This document shows positions 26,946 through 35,447 of a DNA stretch of 64,000 bases, in pieces. The notes beneath the pieces were generated by a model. That model saw only the letters and a list, made by a program, of their open reading frames with translations, had not been told where the DNA came from and ran no database searches. The stretch spans positions 62,001-126,000 of the forward strand of contig NZ_BMVL01000003.1 in NCBI RefSeq assembly GCF_014650695.1, read 5' to 3'. This DNA comes from Streptomyces avidinii. GTDB lineage: Bacteria > Actinomycetota > Actinomycetes > Streptomycetales > Streptomycetaceae. The number at the start of each line of letters is the position of its first letter. Position 1 is the stretch's first letter. Made by a program: the position numbers and the translations under genes.

Positions 26946-27229
26946 CGAGGTCGACGTGGGCCGGGATCCGCCCCAGGAGCTCTGGGCATGGACTGCCCAG
27001 GTCACCCCCGCCGACGCAACCGCATCTGCTGCGCCGGACACCGAAGGTGAAAACGGCACGCCAGGGGGTCCGATCGAAGCCTCGCAGGGCAGTACTGTCG
27101 CGTAGCACGCCTGGCCGGACCGCAGCGCGGACAGCCTCGATCACCATCCGCGGTGCCTCACCCTCGGGGCCGACCGGCTCAGCCCTCCCCTACGCGCCGG
27201 GTCAGGTCGAGAACTCACCAGCCATGGGG

Positions 27230-27557
27230 GCTTGGTCGCCGAGCGGGGCCGTTAAGCGCGGCCGCCAGCCGTCCTCCGTCAGCACGACGAGCTGGACCGC
27301 GGCCGCGCGGGTGCGCAGAGGCAGCAGGCGGCCGACCGCCGTGCGGACGTGGGCAGAGACTGTCGGGTCGTCCGCACCTCGTCCTGACCCGTCAGCGCCG
27401 ATTCCGGCACGAACGGGTAGAGGAGCGAAACGTGCGCCGGTACCCCATGGCGCACCAGGGCCGGGTCGATACGCCATGCCGCATCGAGGAGCGGGGCAGC
27501 ATCAGGCAGAAACAATGACGACGGCAGTGGTCCCTGGCTCTGGCACACCGTCATCAT
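27230..27557 (-). pseudogene. 2'-5' RNA ligase family protein, frameshifted remnant
   Basis: Minus-strand frame from 27557 reads WRIDPALVRHGVPAHVSLLY followed by PFVPESALT, the first half of a 2H phosphoesterase/2'-5' RNA ligase with its first H-x-S/T motif. After a frameshift near 27330 a second frame continues as VQLVVLTEDGWRPRLTAPLG. The second catalytic H-x-T is not visible. Together with the kinase debris it makes 26640-27660 a stretch of decayed genes. Confidence 0.55.
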
Positions 27558-27666
27558 CGCAGGCCGGGCACAGGACCCGACACCGTCGGACCGGGGTCGC
27601 GGGGCGGATGGGGGGACTGGCTCAGGCTCCGTGGGGTGGAGGTGGCGGGGAAGCCCTGTGCCTGCG

Positions 27667-27855
27667 TCAGAGCGACTGGAGCCAGGTGAGCAGCCAGGTG
27701 ATCAGGGTGGCGCCCGCGGCACCGGCGGCGCCCAGCAGCGCATGGAGCAGCAGTCGGTGCAAAAGCCGGTTGAACCGTTGCCGTCGGTGCGGGCGGTTCC
27801 GTGAGACGGGTTGTGGTGCCTTTCGCTCCCCGGCGCCGTCGTCGAGCAGTTCCAT
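27667..27855 (-). CDS. Small basic membrane protein
   Basis: 62 residues from an ATG with CAGGAG ten bases before it. Acidic first residues (MELLDDGAGE), then a strongly basic region (RNRPHRRQRFNRLLHRLL) and one hydrophobic C-terminal helix (LLGAAGAAGATLITWLLTWL). Looks like a tail-anchored inner-membrane peptide. No family recognised. Lies divergent from the solenoid gene. Confidence 0.55.
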   Translation of the reverse strand: MELLDDGAGERKAPQPVSRNRPHRRQRFNRLLHRLLLHALLGAAGAAGATLITWLLTWLQSL

Positions 27856-27977
27856 GTGTCTGTGTCTCCTGCCTGGGTAGTGCTTCGAGCCGCTCGTCTC
27901 ATCTTGGGTGAGCCAGGACTTCGGACGGCGGGGTCGGCTGTTGCCGCTGCAGATGGCACCGCTTCGCCAGGGGCCGG

Positions 27978-28002
27978 GTGTTGCCGTCTGCGGCGGCAAC
28001 AC
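27978..28002. promoter_or_regulatory. Inverted repeat upstream of the HTH-solenoid gene
   Basis: GTGTTGCCG-TCTGCGG-CGGCAACAC, a perfect 9-bp inverted repeat, about 82 bases before the ATG at 28085 and 122 bases before the divergent small membrane protein gene. Position and symmetry fit an operator; the HTH protein encoded downstream is an obvious candidate to bind it. Confidence 0.45.
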
Positions 28003-28084
28003 GTGCAGCGGCCGCGCTCGGGTCCCAGCCGGGATACTGGACGTTCGATCAGATCGGCAGCATCTGTGGCGAGGTTGTTGAAAC

Positions 28085-30361
28085 ATGGAGCGCACGGCAC
28101 AAACCGCTCGTCTGTCACCTCTGAAGGAAGGCCTTCCGCCTGAGAAGCGGGTCTTTGCCGAGGACCTCCGCGGCGTGTTCCTCGCGCTGGGTGTCAGCGT
28201 CCGCCGCTATGCGGCACGCCGGCACATGGACCCCAGCACGGTTACCCGCTATCTGGGCGGAGAGCGCGTTCCCCCGTGGGACTTCGTTGCCGGGGTGCTT
28301 GCCGACCTGCGCGAGGCGGACTCGCCGGTCACGTTCGAAGCCGAGACGGGTCTGCGCTCCCTGCACCGGGAGGCGCTGAAGTGTCACCGGAGCGACAGCG
28401 AGAAGCAGACTCTGCAGGATCGGCTGGCCGAGGCGGATGAAGAGACCCGCCGCATACGCACCCGCCAGCGTGCCTTGGAAGAAGCGCTGATGGACCGCAC
28501 CCAGCGCCTGGCCGAGGCCCACGGGCGCTGTCGACAGCTCCAAGTGGACCTTGAAGGCCAGCGGATCGCCCGCCGGAGTGACCTCCAGCTGTGGCAGGGA
28601 GAGTTCGACGAGCTCGAGAACGAGTGTCGCGACCTCGAGCAGCAGGTGGGCTACCTCCGGGAGGCACTGGCCGTCGCCCGCGCGGAATTGATCGCGGCCG
28701 AGGAGCAGTGCCATCACCTGGAGGCCCAGCTGGAGCAGGCACAGGATCTGGAGACGGCGCCCGTCGGCCGGATCTCGTTGATGGCCGTACTGGAAGAGAC
28801 CGACCGCAGCGCCTCGGTAGCAGAGTTGATCACGGTCGTCGCCGATCTCGAGTCACGGACCCAGCGGGCGATGGCGAGCGAACTGGTGGCCTCGGTCAGC
28901 CGTTCCCGGGAGGTCCAGGAGGTCGCCGTGCTACTGGCGGGCCTGCAGAACGCAGGCTTGCACGCACATGCCGAGGCTGCCTTGCCCGCGCTGGTCATGA
29001 CGCGTTCGGTGGAGGAGACCTGCGCGCTGATCGTGAACCTGTACCACGCGGGCCTGGACGAACACCTGGTCCAGTTACTTCGTGCCTCGGTGCAGCTGCA
29101 CACCCCGCGCGACATAGCCGTACTTGTCCGTAGCCTGCACGCGAGCGGCTTGCGCGAGCAGGCCGTGACGCTCCTCGGCGCCGCCTGTGCGACCCGGCCG
29201 CTACCGGACGTGGTGCCCATGCTCACCTGGCTGGCCGGCACAGGGCTGGACGGGACGGTCGCCTCGGCCATAGACGCGGTCGCCGTTGAACGCACGGTGC
29301 ACGACATCGTGACCCTGAGCTGCTCCCTGACCGAGGCGGGTATGCACCCCGTCAAGAGTGCGCTGCACACTGCGGCGGCGACTCGTCGGTCCGCGTACGA
29401 CGTCGCCGCACTGGCTGAGGCCCTCTCACGTGCAGGGTTGCACCGCGATGCCGAGAGTGTGTTCAGCGCGACGCAGAACCAGACGATCGAGCATCTGCTG
29501 GCTCTCGTCTCGGCCCTGCAGGCCATGGACAAACATCACGTTGCGACCGCCGTCGTCAACCATGCCATCGTCTCCCGCCCAACAGCCGACACCCAGGTGC
29601 TGATCACGGACATGCACGCCATGGGCCGTCACCAGCAGGCTTCGGAAGCACTGATCACCGCCTTGCAGAGCGCGCCTCCCGCGGACCTCTCGCAGCTCTT
29701 GGACGGCTTGGACCGCGCCCACCCCGGCGCGACGGTCCTCCTGGAAAGGGCAGCCCGGACCGCCGGCTACAAGGAAGCCGCAGCAGTGGTCGCCGGTCTG
29801 GAGAGGAACGGGCTGGCGGAGCACGCACGGACTGTCTTCACGTGCACCGTGCGTGGCAGGCCCACCGGCCATGCAGCCTGGTTCCTGATCCACCTGAACC
29901 AGGCCGGGTCCGCGTTCACCGGCAGCCCCTTCCTCGTGGCGCAGGCGCAGAGCGGTGCGCCCGCAGGAATGGCGCCGCTTCTGCTCGCCCTCGGAGCTGC
30001 AGGGCTGCACGAGGAGCTGACCTGTCTGCTGCAGGCGCTGGCGTACCGGGACGCGGAGGAGATCGTGCTTCTCCTGAAGCAGCTGGAACGGCTCGGTGGC
30101 GCCACCGGCGCGGAGCGCGAGGCAGTGGGCAACCACATCATGACCACGACTGCGGCGGCCAGGGAGGTGCCATATCAGGTTGTACTGGTGTTGGCGCTGG
30201 AGGCGGCCGGCCTCTCCGGCAATGCGGCCGCGCTGGTTTCGGCAGCCACCGCAAGTAAGGGCCGGAGCTTCACCGATGCCTTGCGCAAGGAACGCTTCAA
30301 GCATCACCAGAGAGTGTTCTCCCGAGCGTTCTGGCAGCGTACGGAGCCCCACGTCGAATGA
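28085..30361 (+). CDS. HTH / coiled-coil / alpha-solenoid repeat protein
   Basis: 758 residues in three parts. Residues about 20-75: an XRE-like helix-turn-helix (VRRYAARRHMDPSTVTRYL, ERVPPWDFVAGVLAD). Residues about 95-230: heptad-rich coiled coil (KQTLQDRLAEADEETRRI..., ELENECRDLEQQVGYLREAL). Residues about 238-735: some fifteen helical repeats with a period near 32 residues and a pattern xxDIaxLvxxLxxAGLxxxA...LxxAaxxR, for example VEETCALIVNLYHAGLDEHL and YDVAALAEALSRAGLHRDA. The repeats resemble PPR/TPR-like two-helix hairpins. No enzyme motif, signal peptide or membrane segment. Inference: a DNA- or RNA-binding scaffold; function unknown. Confidence 0.8.
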   Translation: MERTAQTARLSPLKEGLPPEKRVFAEDLRGVFLALGVSVRRYAARRHMDPSTVTRYLGGERVPPWDFVAGVLADLREADSPVTFEAETGLRSLHREALKCHRSDSEKQTLQDRLAEADEETRRIRTRQRALEEALMDRTQRLAEAHGRCRQLQVDLEGQRIARRSDLQLWQGEFDELENECRDLEQQVGYLREALAVARAELIAAEEQCHHLEAQLEQAQDLETAPVGRISLMAVLEETDRSASVAELITVVADLESRTQRAMASELVASVSRSREVQEVAVLLAGLQNAGLHAHAEAALPALVMTRSVEETCALIVNLYHAGLDEHLVQLLRASVQLHTPRDIAVLVRSLHASGLREQAVTLLGAACATRPLPDVVPMLTWLAGTGLDGTVASAIDAVAVERTVHDIVTLSCSLTEAGMHPVKSALHTAAATRRSAYDVAALAEALSRAGLHRDAESVFSATQNQTIEHLLALVSALQAMDKHHVATAVVNHAIVSRPTADTQVLITDMHAMGRHQQASEALITALQSAPPADLSQLLDGLDRAHPGATVLLERAARTAGYKEAAAVVAGLERNGLAEHARTVFTCTVRGRPTGHAAWFLIHLNQAGSAFTGSPFLVAQAQSGAPAGMAPLLLALGAAGLHEELTCLLQALAYRDAEEIVLLLKQLERLGGATGAEREAVGNHIMTTTAAAREVPYQVVLVLALEAAGLSGNAAALVSAATASKGRSFTDALRKERFKHHQRVFSRAFWQRTEPHVE

Positions 30362-30415
30362 ACGAGCGGGTCCGTGCAGCACACCGCGCAGGCGGCGACT
30401 GCTTCATGGCCGGGC

Positions 30416-30441
30416 GCACCCGTTCGGACGCCGTCGGGTGC
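30416..30441 (+). terminator. Possible terminator after the solenoid gene
   Basis: Inverted repeat GCACCCG ... CGGGTGC with a 12-base loop, 55 bases after the stop. The remaining stretch to 30611 shows no gene and presumably holds the promoter of the ankyrin/HEAT gene. Confidence 0.4.
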
Positions 30442-30611
30442 CGGTGAGGAGGGAGGGCCAAAGAACGCCGATGCTCCGGGAACGCAACCTGCGGCCGTTC
30501 CTGGATGTGTCGCATTACGTGGGCCACCGTCATCAAGGGCAGCACCGTTATTCCGGGAGCACGGACCCCCAGCTCGGATATCGTGCCGGTCGAGGATCAC
30601 CTGGGGGGCAG

Positions 30612-32000
30612 ATGCAGGCATCGCGACACGAGCTGACGGACCGGATCGTGGCAGCCGTATCCGCCAAGGACGCCGACACGGTCAAGGCTCTGCTCGAAGA
30701 AGGCGCCGACCCGGACACCCGGGGTCCCGACGGTCTCCCGTTGCTCTGCGCCGCTGTGGCCGGGTTCGACCACGAGACCGCCGAAGTCCTGACGGCCGCC
30801 GGCGCCGACCCCGACCGCGAGCTGCAGGACGGCACGACCCCGCTCCTGCGCGCCGTCGACCTCGGCTCGGACGCGCTGGTCGACGCCGTGATCGGCAACG
30901 ATCCTCAGCAGCGGCTGGCCGAGGGCGCCCGGAAACGGCTGCTCGAACTCGCGCGGTACTGGTTCGAGACGGGCGAGGAGGAGGAACTGCGCCGACGAAC
31001 GGGCGCAGTGGGCCCGGCCGTCCGCCGCCCCGTCGACGACGACCGGTACACGCGCGTCGAGGAGGTCTCGCTCGGAGGGCTCACCGTCCGGGCAGGCCAC
31101 GCCGCCATCCTCACCTCGCTCGAAGGGCGGTTCGGCATCCTGCCGCCGGTGGCGGAGCTGGTGGCACGTGCCGTCCCGTACTGGATCCCGGACGAGACCC
31201 ATGTCAACTGGTCGACGGCCGGATACGTCCTCGCCCAGCGGCTGAGCCCGCAGGACTGGTCGGACCTGAAGGCCCTGCAGCACCATCCCGACACCGTCCA
31301 CCGCAGGCTCCTGGCCGACGTGGTGTGGAGCCGGAACGCCATGACGTGGACGCATCAACTTCAAGCCACCGCGCAGGAGGCCGAGCTCCTCGCCGCGTGG
31401 GCTGTCGACGAACCGGACCCCATGGTGCTCGCCCGGGTCCTGGAGGTCTACGCCGACGTGGAGCACGCCGACCAGGAGCTGATCGGTCTCGGATACGCCG
31501 ACCATCCTGACCCGCGCGTACGCAGCCAGGTCTCCGGCCTGATTCTGCGAGGAGATCCGCCCACCGAGACTGCCGCCACCACCCTGCTCGCCCTGTCACG
31601 CGACCCCGACCCCGGCGTTCGGCGTTCCACCGTCACGGACTTGGCCGCCCACTCCACTCCCGGGTTCCGAGAAGCTCTGCTGACCCTCCTCCGGGATTCC
31701 GACTGCGACGTCCGGGCTGAGGCGGCCATCAGGCTGGGCGCCACGGAGGACCGGACGGCTGCCGTCACGGACGCCCTCGTTTCCCTGTTGGACGAGGCCG
31801 ACCAGCTCCTCTGTCTGGAGATCGTGTACGCCCTTGCCCGCCGCGACGATCCCCGCACCGAGCAGGCCTGGAGACACGTCGGCGAGCTCCCCCCGGCCTT
31901 CGGCAGGATCGGCCCGCAGCAAGAGGACCACCGCATTCTCGCCTACTGGAGTTACCAGTGGCGCAACCGCCCGACCGAATCCGACAGTCCAACCGCCTGA
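30612..32000 (+). CDS. Ankyrin-HEAT repeat protein
   Basis: 462 residues from an ATG preceded by GGGGGG. Residues about 10-85 are ankyrin repeats (AKDADTVKALLEEGADPDTR, AEVLTAAGADPD, GTTPLLRAV). The C-terminal half (about 230-430) is a series of HEAT-like hairpins with aspartate/proline turns (SRDPDPGVRRSTVTDLA, LRDSDCDVRAEAAIRLGA). No catalytic motif; a protein-interaction scaffold. Convergent with the Ro60 gene, 11 bases between stops. Confidence 0.8.
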   Translation: MQASRHELTDRIVAAVSAKDADTVKALLEEGADPDTRGPDGLPLLCAAVAGFDHETAEVLTAAGADPDRELQDGTTPLLRAVDLGSDALVDAVIGNDPQQRLAEGARKRLLELARYWFETGEEEELRRRTGAVGPAVRRPVDDDRYTRVEEVSLGGLTVRAGHAAILTSLEGRFGILPPVAELVARAVPYWIPDETHVNWSTAGYVLAQRLSPQDWSDLKALQHHPDTVHRRLLADVVWSRNAMTWTHQLQATAQEAELLAAWAVDEPDPMVLARVLEVYADVEHADQELIGLGYADHPDPRVRSQVSGLILRGDPPTETAATTLLALSRDPDPGVRRSTVTDLAAHSTPGFREALLTLLRDSDCDVRAEAAIRLGATEDRTAAVTDALVSLLDEADQLLCLEIVYALARRDDPRTEQAWRHVGELPPAFGRIGPQQEDHRILAYWSYQWRNRPTESDSPTA

Positions 32001-32011
32001 GAACCCCGGTA

Positions 32012-33616
32012 CTACACCGGGTCGGCAGTCCACGGCCACGTGGCGTGGCGGCCGGCCTCGATGAGACCGACCATCCGGAACGCGGCGTCCGTGAGCCCGC
32101 CGAAGGTGTGCCGGTGGGGGCCTGCGGAAATGTGGGCGGGCTGGTACCCCGCCAAGTTCCAGGTGTACACGGGGATCCCGGACGGTACCGGTTCGGCCGG
32201 CCGGCCGGGGCCGTGGTGCGCGGCCTGCTCGTCGGTGACGATCAGTACGCGGTCGTGCTCCCGGTAGTGGGCGAGCAGCGCCGCCGTGGTCCGGGTGCCC
32301 CCGAGACTGTGGAACCGTTTCAGCACCTCGAGTACCGGTTCCTCCTTCGCGTACGGCACCGGAGCGCTGGACCAGCCGAACTCGACCAGGTCGGCCTGCT
32401 GGGCGCGCATCGCCAAAGCGGTCCCGAACACGGCCGCCGCATCCGCGCGGTTGAGCGTGGACCGCTCGGAGACGGTGTCCCAGAACATGGAATCGGACCG
32501 GTCCACCAGGATCAGCGTCCGGCCGGGAAGGGCCGGTACGTTGGCCAGGGAGTGGCTCAGTGCCCGTTCAAGCGGTTCTGCCCAGCGCGGCGACGGCGCG
32601 TGCCGGTGTGCGGCCAGGTACCGGAAGGGGAACTGCCGGGACCGGGCGACCTCGGCGGCATCCGAGATGCGTGTCGCGACCCGGGCCGCCGCCTCGTCCG
32701 AGACCCCCGCTCCGTCGAAGTTCCGCAGGTTCCGCAGGAGTGCCATCGGGCCCATCGAAGGAATCACGGCCTCCCAGACAGCGGCGTCCAACGGCCCTTG
32801 GAGCCAGCCCGCCAGGGCCTCCCAGGTCATGCCCGCCGCAGCCAGCCTCTCGGCGCCGTCCGGCCCGGTCACCACGGCCCGCCGCTCGTCCGGCGGCAGC
32901 TCCATCAGGGCCCGGTGCGCGGTCAGCAGCCGATCGGTGGCCGGCACGGATGCCTGATCCGGGTGGTGACGGCGGTCCAGGGCGTGCCGGAAGAGGGCAC
33001 CCTGCCAGGGCTTGCCCGGGTCGGGGCCCGCGTGCACCAGGTTGAGCACATCCCCGAAGCGGAAGGCCTTGGAGGCGGTGTCGTACTTCAGCAGGGACCG
33101 AGAGGAGTACAGCCGACGCACGGCGTCGGCGATGCCCCGCTTCACGGGCTGCGGCACGTTCCGCCCGTACCGCGAAGTCCAGTGAGCGAGCAATTCTCCG
33201 GGCTCGTCGGCGCGTTGGAGCACCGAGTCGATCACAGACCTGTTGGACGGCCCGCCGGTCGCCCCGGCCCCGAGGCGAGCCCGCACATACGCGGCGGCGC
33301 CCACCAAGGACGCGGTGCGCATGTTGCCCTCGCTGCGCAGCCAGCGCAGCAGACCTGCCGTCCATACGGGGTCCTCGACGGCGAGTCGACCCACGAGGCG
33401 GGCGTAGCGGTCGTCGCGCTCCTGGCCGCTCTCGTAGAAGGTCTGCTGGGAGACGAAGTTGCCGACGGCCAGGAGGAAGAGCTCCTCCCGGGGCTCCCGG
33501 ACGAAGCCCGGCCCGCCTTCGTGGGTGCGCATGGCCTGCCCGGCGCGCCAGTGATGGACTGCGGGTGCGTGCGCGGTGCGGGCGGCGGCCGCCGAGACAT
33601 GCGGGGCCACGAGCAT
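32012..33616 (-). CDS. rsr: Ro60-type TROVE domain RNA-binding protein
   Basis: 534 residues from the ATG at 33616. TROVE HEAT-ring domain (about 20-340: NFVSQQTFYESGQERDDR, WLRSEGNMRTASLV) followed by a von Willebrand A-like domain with the MIDAS motif LILVDRSDSMF. Orthologues of animal Ro60 bind Y RNAs and structured or misfolded RNAs, and assist rRNA processing with PNPase. The ATG has no ribosome site. Upstream the frame stays open without any ATG, GTG or TTG, and a CTG at 33658 has GGGGGGA five bases before it and adds 14 plausible residues (LPRYTQRVSKIWSE), so a CTG start is a real possibility. Confidence 0.88.
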   Translation of the reverse strand: MLVAPHVSAAAARTAHAPAVHHWRAGQAMRTHEGGPGFVREPREELFLLAVGNFVSQQTFYESGQERDDRYARLVGRLAVEDPVWTAGLLRWLRSEGNMRTASLVGAAAYVRARLGAGATGGPSNRSVIDSVLQRADEPGELLAHWTSRYGRNVPQPVKRGIADAVRRLYSSRSLLKYDTASKAFRFGDVLNLVHAGPDPGKPWQGALFRHALDRRHHPDQASVPATDRLLTAHRALMELPPDERRAVVTGPDGAERLAAAGMTWEALAGWLQGPLDAAVWEAVIPSMGPMALLRNLRNFDGAGVSDEAAARVATRISDAAEVARSRQFPFRYLAAHRHAPSPRWAEPLERALSHSLANVPALPGRTLILVDRSDSMFWDTVSERSTLNRADAAAVFGTALAMRAQQADLVEFGWSSAPVPYAKEEPVLEVLKRFHSLGGTRTTAALLAHYREHDRVLIVTDEQAAHHGPGRPAEPVPSGIPVYTWNLAGYQPAHISAGPHRHTFGGLTDAAFRMVGLIEAGRHATWPWTADPV

Positions 33617-33742
33617 CTCGGACCAGATCTTGGAAACGCGCTGGGTGTAGCGAGGCAGTGAATCCCCCCGGATCCGAAGAGCGGACGGCCCGGCCGAGAA
33701 GGCTGACGGGCGAGGTCGGCCGCGCCACCCGAGATCAAAAGG

Positions 33743-33785
33743 GGCGGCGGCGTCACTTGGTTGTCAGAAGGAAGTAGCCGCCGCC
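33743..33785. other. Stable intergenic hairpin upstream of the Ro60 gene
   Basis: A perfect 9-bp stem GGCGGCGGC / GCCGCCGCC encloses a 25-base loop rich in pyrimidines and AAGGAAG. It lies 85-130 bases before the Ro60 coding region. Bacterial Ro60 genes are often next to a Y RNA gene; this could be one, an mRNA leader structure or a terminator of the truncated cupin gene. No tRNA-like module was recognised. Confidence 0.3.
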
Positions 33786-33892
33786 GGGCGCATCGGGGGC
33801 GCGGCCGCGATGACACTCAAGCAGGCCGACTGCCCTCACACCAGCGAATAAACGGCGCGAGGATCCGCCCCGCCCTCCTCCGGACCGGCGCT

Positions 33893-34375
33893 CTACGGCC
33901 GTCCCGCCGGACCGGGTGGGGAGGGGACCGCGCGCATGCCCGTGCGGGCCCGGTGGACGAGGTCTTCGGCGGTCAGCGTGGCGAGGGCTGCGCGTGACTG
34001 CGCCAACAGGTGCTCGGCGGCTGCCAGCACGTCGTTGTCACCCAGCGGGCGGGCGGGCAGATCGGTCTCGGCGAGCAGCGCTGCCAGGGCGGCCCGCAGA
34101 TGGGCGCCGCCCGCCTCGCGGACGGTGAACGACAGGTGCGCGCACACCCCGGAGTCCGCGGCGACCGCGCTGTGTGCCTGCCCGCGCGGGACGTAGAGCA
34201 CCTGCCCCGGTTCCAGTCGTGTGGTGAACTCCGGACGGCCGGGGAGGTCGACGGCACCGGGACCCCACCGGCCGTCGCCCGGGGCGTCGTAGAGGTGCCA
34301 CGTCTTGGTACCGGCGGTCTGGACGACGAACACATCGGCGTCGTCGCGGTGTACCGGCCTGCCCGGGGTCCCGGG
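33893..34375 (-). pseudogene. JmjC-type cupin (ribosomal oxygenase-like), 5' truncated
   Basis: The minus strand from about 34372 reads PGRPVHRDDADVFVVQTAG, containing the Fe(II) ligand pair H-x-D of Cupin_4/JmjC oxygenases, then TKTWHLYDAP, the second-histidine strand VLYVPRGQAHSAVA and a C-terminal winged-helix-like tail. The usual 100 or so residues before the H-x-D strand are missing: beyond 34375 the sequence belongs to a different, oppositely oriented coding fragment. An internal GTG at 34333 opens 146 codons, but the product would lack the iron site. Confidence 0.65.
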
Positions 34376-34376
34376 C

Positions 34377-34657
34377 GGGAGCTACGCATCGCCCTCACCG
34401 ACGGGGTGAAGGACACCGGCAGCTGGCGGACCCGCCCCGCGGAGGACTTCGACCTCTCCGCCCGCCAGGAAGGTGGCTTCCTCGTCTACCGGTGGACCCT
34501 CAAACCCGGCAGGACCGTCCCGTCCGGCGAGCACGTCTTCGCCGGCCAGTACGACCACGCTGCCGGCGGACGCGATGCCAAGGACGACAGGTACCGGATC
34601 GACGCCGCTGCCGGCGCCACGCAGAGCGCAGCCGCGGTGTGGGGCGGGTTCGCGTAG
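34377..34657 (+). pseudogene. C-terminal fragment of an unknown secreted or cell-wall protein
   Basis: Plus-strand frame reading ELRIALTDGVKDTGSWRTRP, FLVYRWTLKPGRTVPSGEHV and FAGQYDHAAGGRDAKDDRY, a beta-rich coding-like stretch with normal G/C third positions and a proper stop. It has no start of its own; upstream, the frame runs antisense to the cupin fragment. It abuts the cupin remnant head-to-head, so a deletion or recombination joined two broken genes. Family not recognised. Confidence 0.5.
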
Positions 34658-34721
34658 TACCCGTCCACGCCCGGCCGTTCCCGGACGACGCCGAGCGTCG
34701 GAGGGGGAGGCGGGGCCAGGG

Positions 34722-35129
34722 TCACCGGGCCTTGCTCCACCCGGCCGTGCTGGAGAACGAGTCGAGCAGGTCCACCACGAAGACCAGGGTCGAGCCTGCC
34801 GGGATCAACGGCGAGGGCGACTGATTTCCGTAGCCGAGGCGTGGGGGAACGATGATCTCGCGCCGACCGCCGACCTTCATCCCTCTCACCCCCCGGTCCC
34901 AGCCCTTGATGACCTTCCCGCTGCCCAGGGCGAACTTGAACGGCTCGCCCCGGTCCCAGGAGGCATCGAATTCCTTCCCGGACTCGAAGGTCACCCCGAC
35001 ATAGTGGACCCTGACCACCATGCCCGGCTTCACCTCGGCCCCGTCCCCGACGACCAGGTCCCGGATGGTCAGCTCGGTAGGAGCATCGCCCTCCGGAACG
35101 TCCACCTCGGGCTTCGTCAGTTCGCTCAT
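34722..35129 (-). CDS. FKBP-type peptidyl-prolyl cis-trans isomerase
   Basis: 135 residues from an ATG with GAGG six bases before it. Complete single FKBP domain: VVRVHYVGVTFESGKEFDAS, KVIKGWDRGVRGMKVGGRRE and PPRLGYGNQ, with the conserved aromatic and aspartate positions of the active pocket. No signal peptide, so a cytoplasmic folding helper of the small Streptomyces FKBP type. Confidence 0.9.
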   Translation of the reverse strand: MSELTKPEVDVPEGDAPTELTIRDLVVGDGAEVKPGMVVRVHYVGVTFESGKEFDASWDRGEPFKFALGSGKVIKGWDRGVRGMKVGGRREIIVPPRLGYGNQSPSPLIPAGSTLVFVVDLLDSFSSTAGWSKAR

Positions 35130-35332
35130 TGCAGCCTCGTCACTCTCCGTCGAACGCCCCTGCACGGACCAGCCGGACACATGGGCACTGCATGCAGTCA
35201 GGGGCCAAGTTACCGAGAATGCCGATCCCCGGAGCACACGGAATCCCAGCGCCGGTGTCATGGCTGCTCGCCCGGGACACCCCCGGCTGCCCCGGGAGCC
35301 CCTGGAAGGACCATCTAAGATGTCGGCCGCGC

Positions 35333-35359
35333 GTTGATGTCACATGCGGTTGACGTCAC
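35333..35359. promoter_or_regulatory. 11-bp direct repeat in the promoter region of the DUF5685 gene
   Basis: GTTGATGTCAC (35333-35343) and GTTGACGTCAC (35349-35359) differ at one base and are 16 bases apart. The gap 35130-35447 holds the divergent promoters of the FKBP and DUF5685-like genes; the repeats are about 90 bases before the latter's GTG. TGACGTCA inside the second copy is itself palindromic. Candidate regulator-binding sites. Confidence 0.35.
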
Positions 35360-35447
35360 GCCGGGTCGTGCCTCACGTGCAGTCTTGCGTCCGTGAGCCG
35401 TCCGACCGGATACGTCCGGGCAGCTGTTCCTACGGGGGAGAACTTCG

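Noticed and set aside
26638..27105. A 155-codon plus-strand frame overlapping the end of the NAD-kinase-like gene
   Set aside because: Although it starts in a GTGA overlap, it has no coherent domain and lies antisense to recognisable kinase debris.
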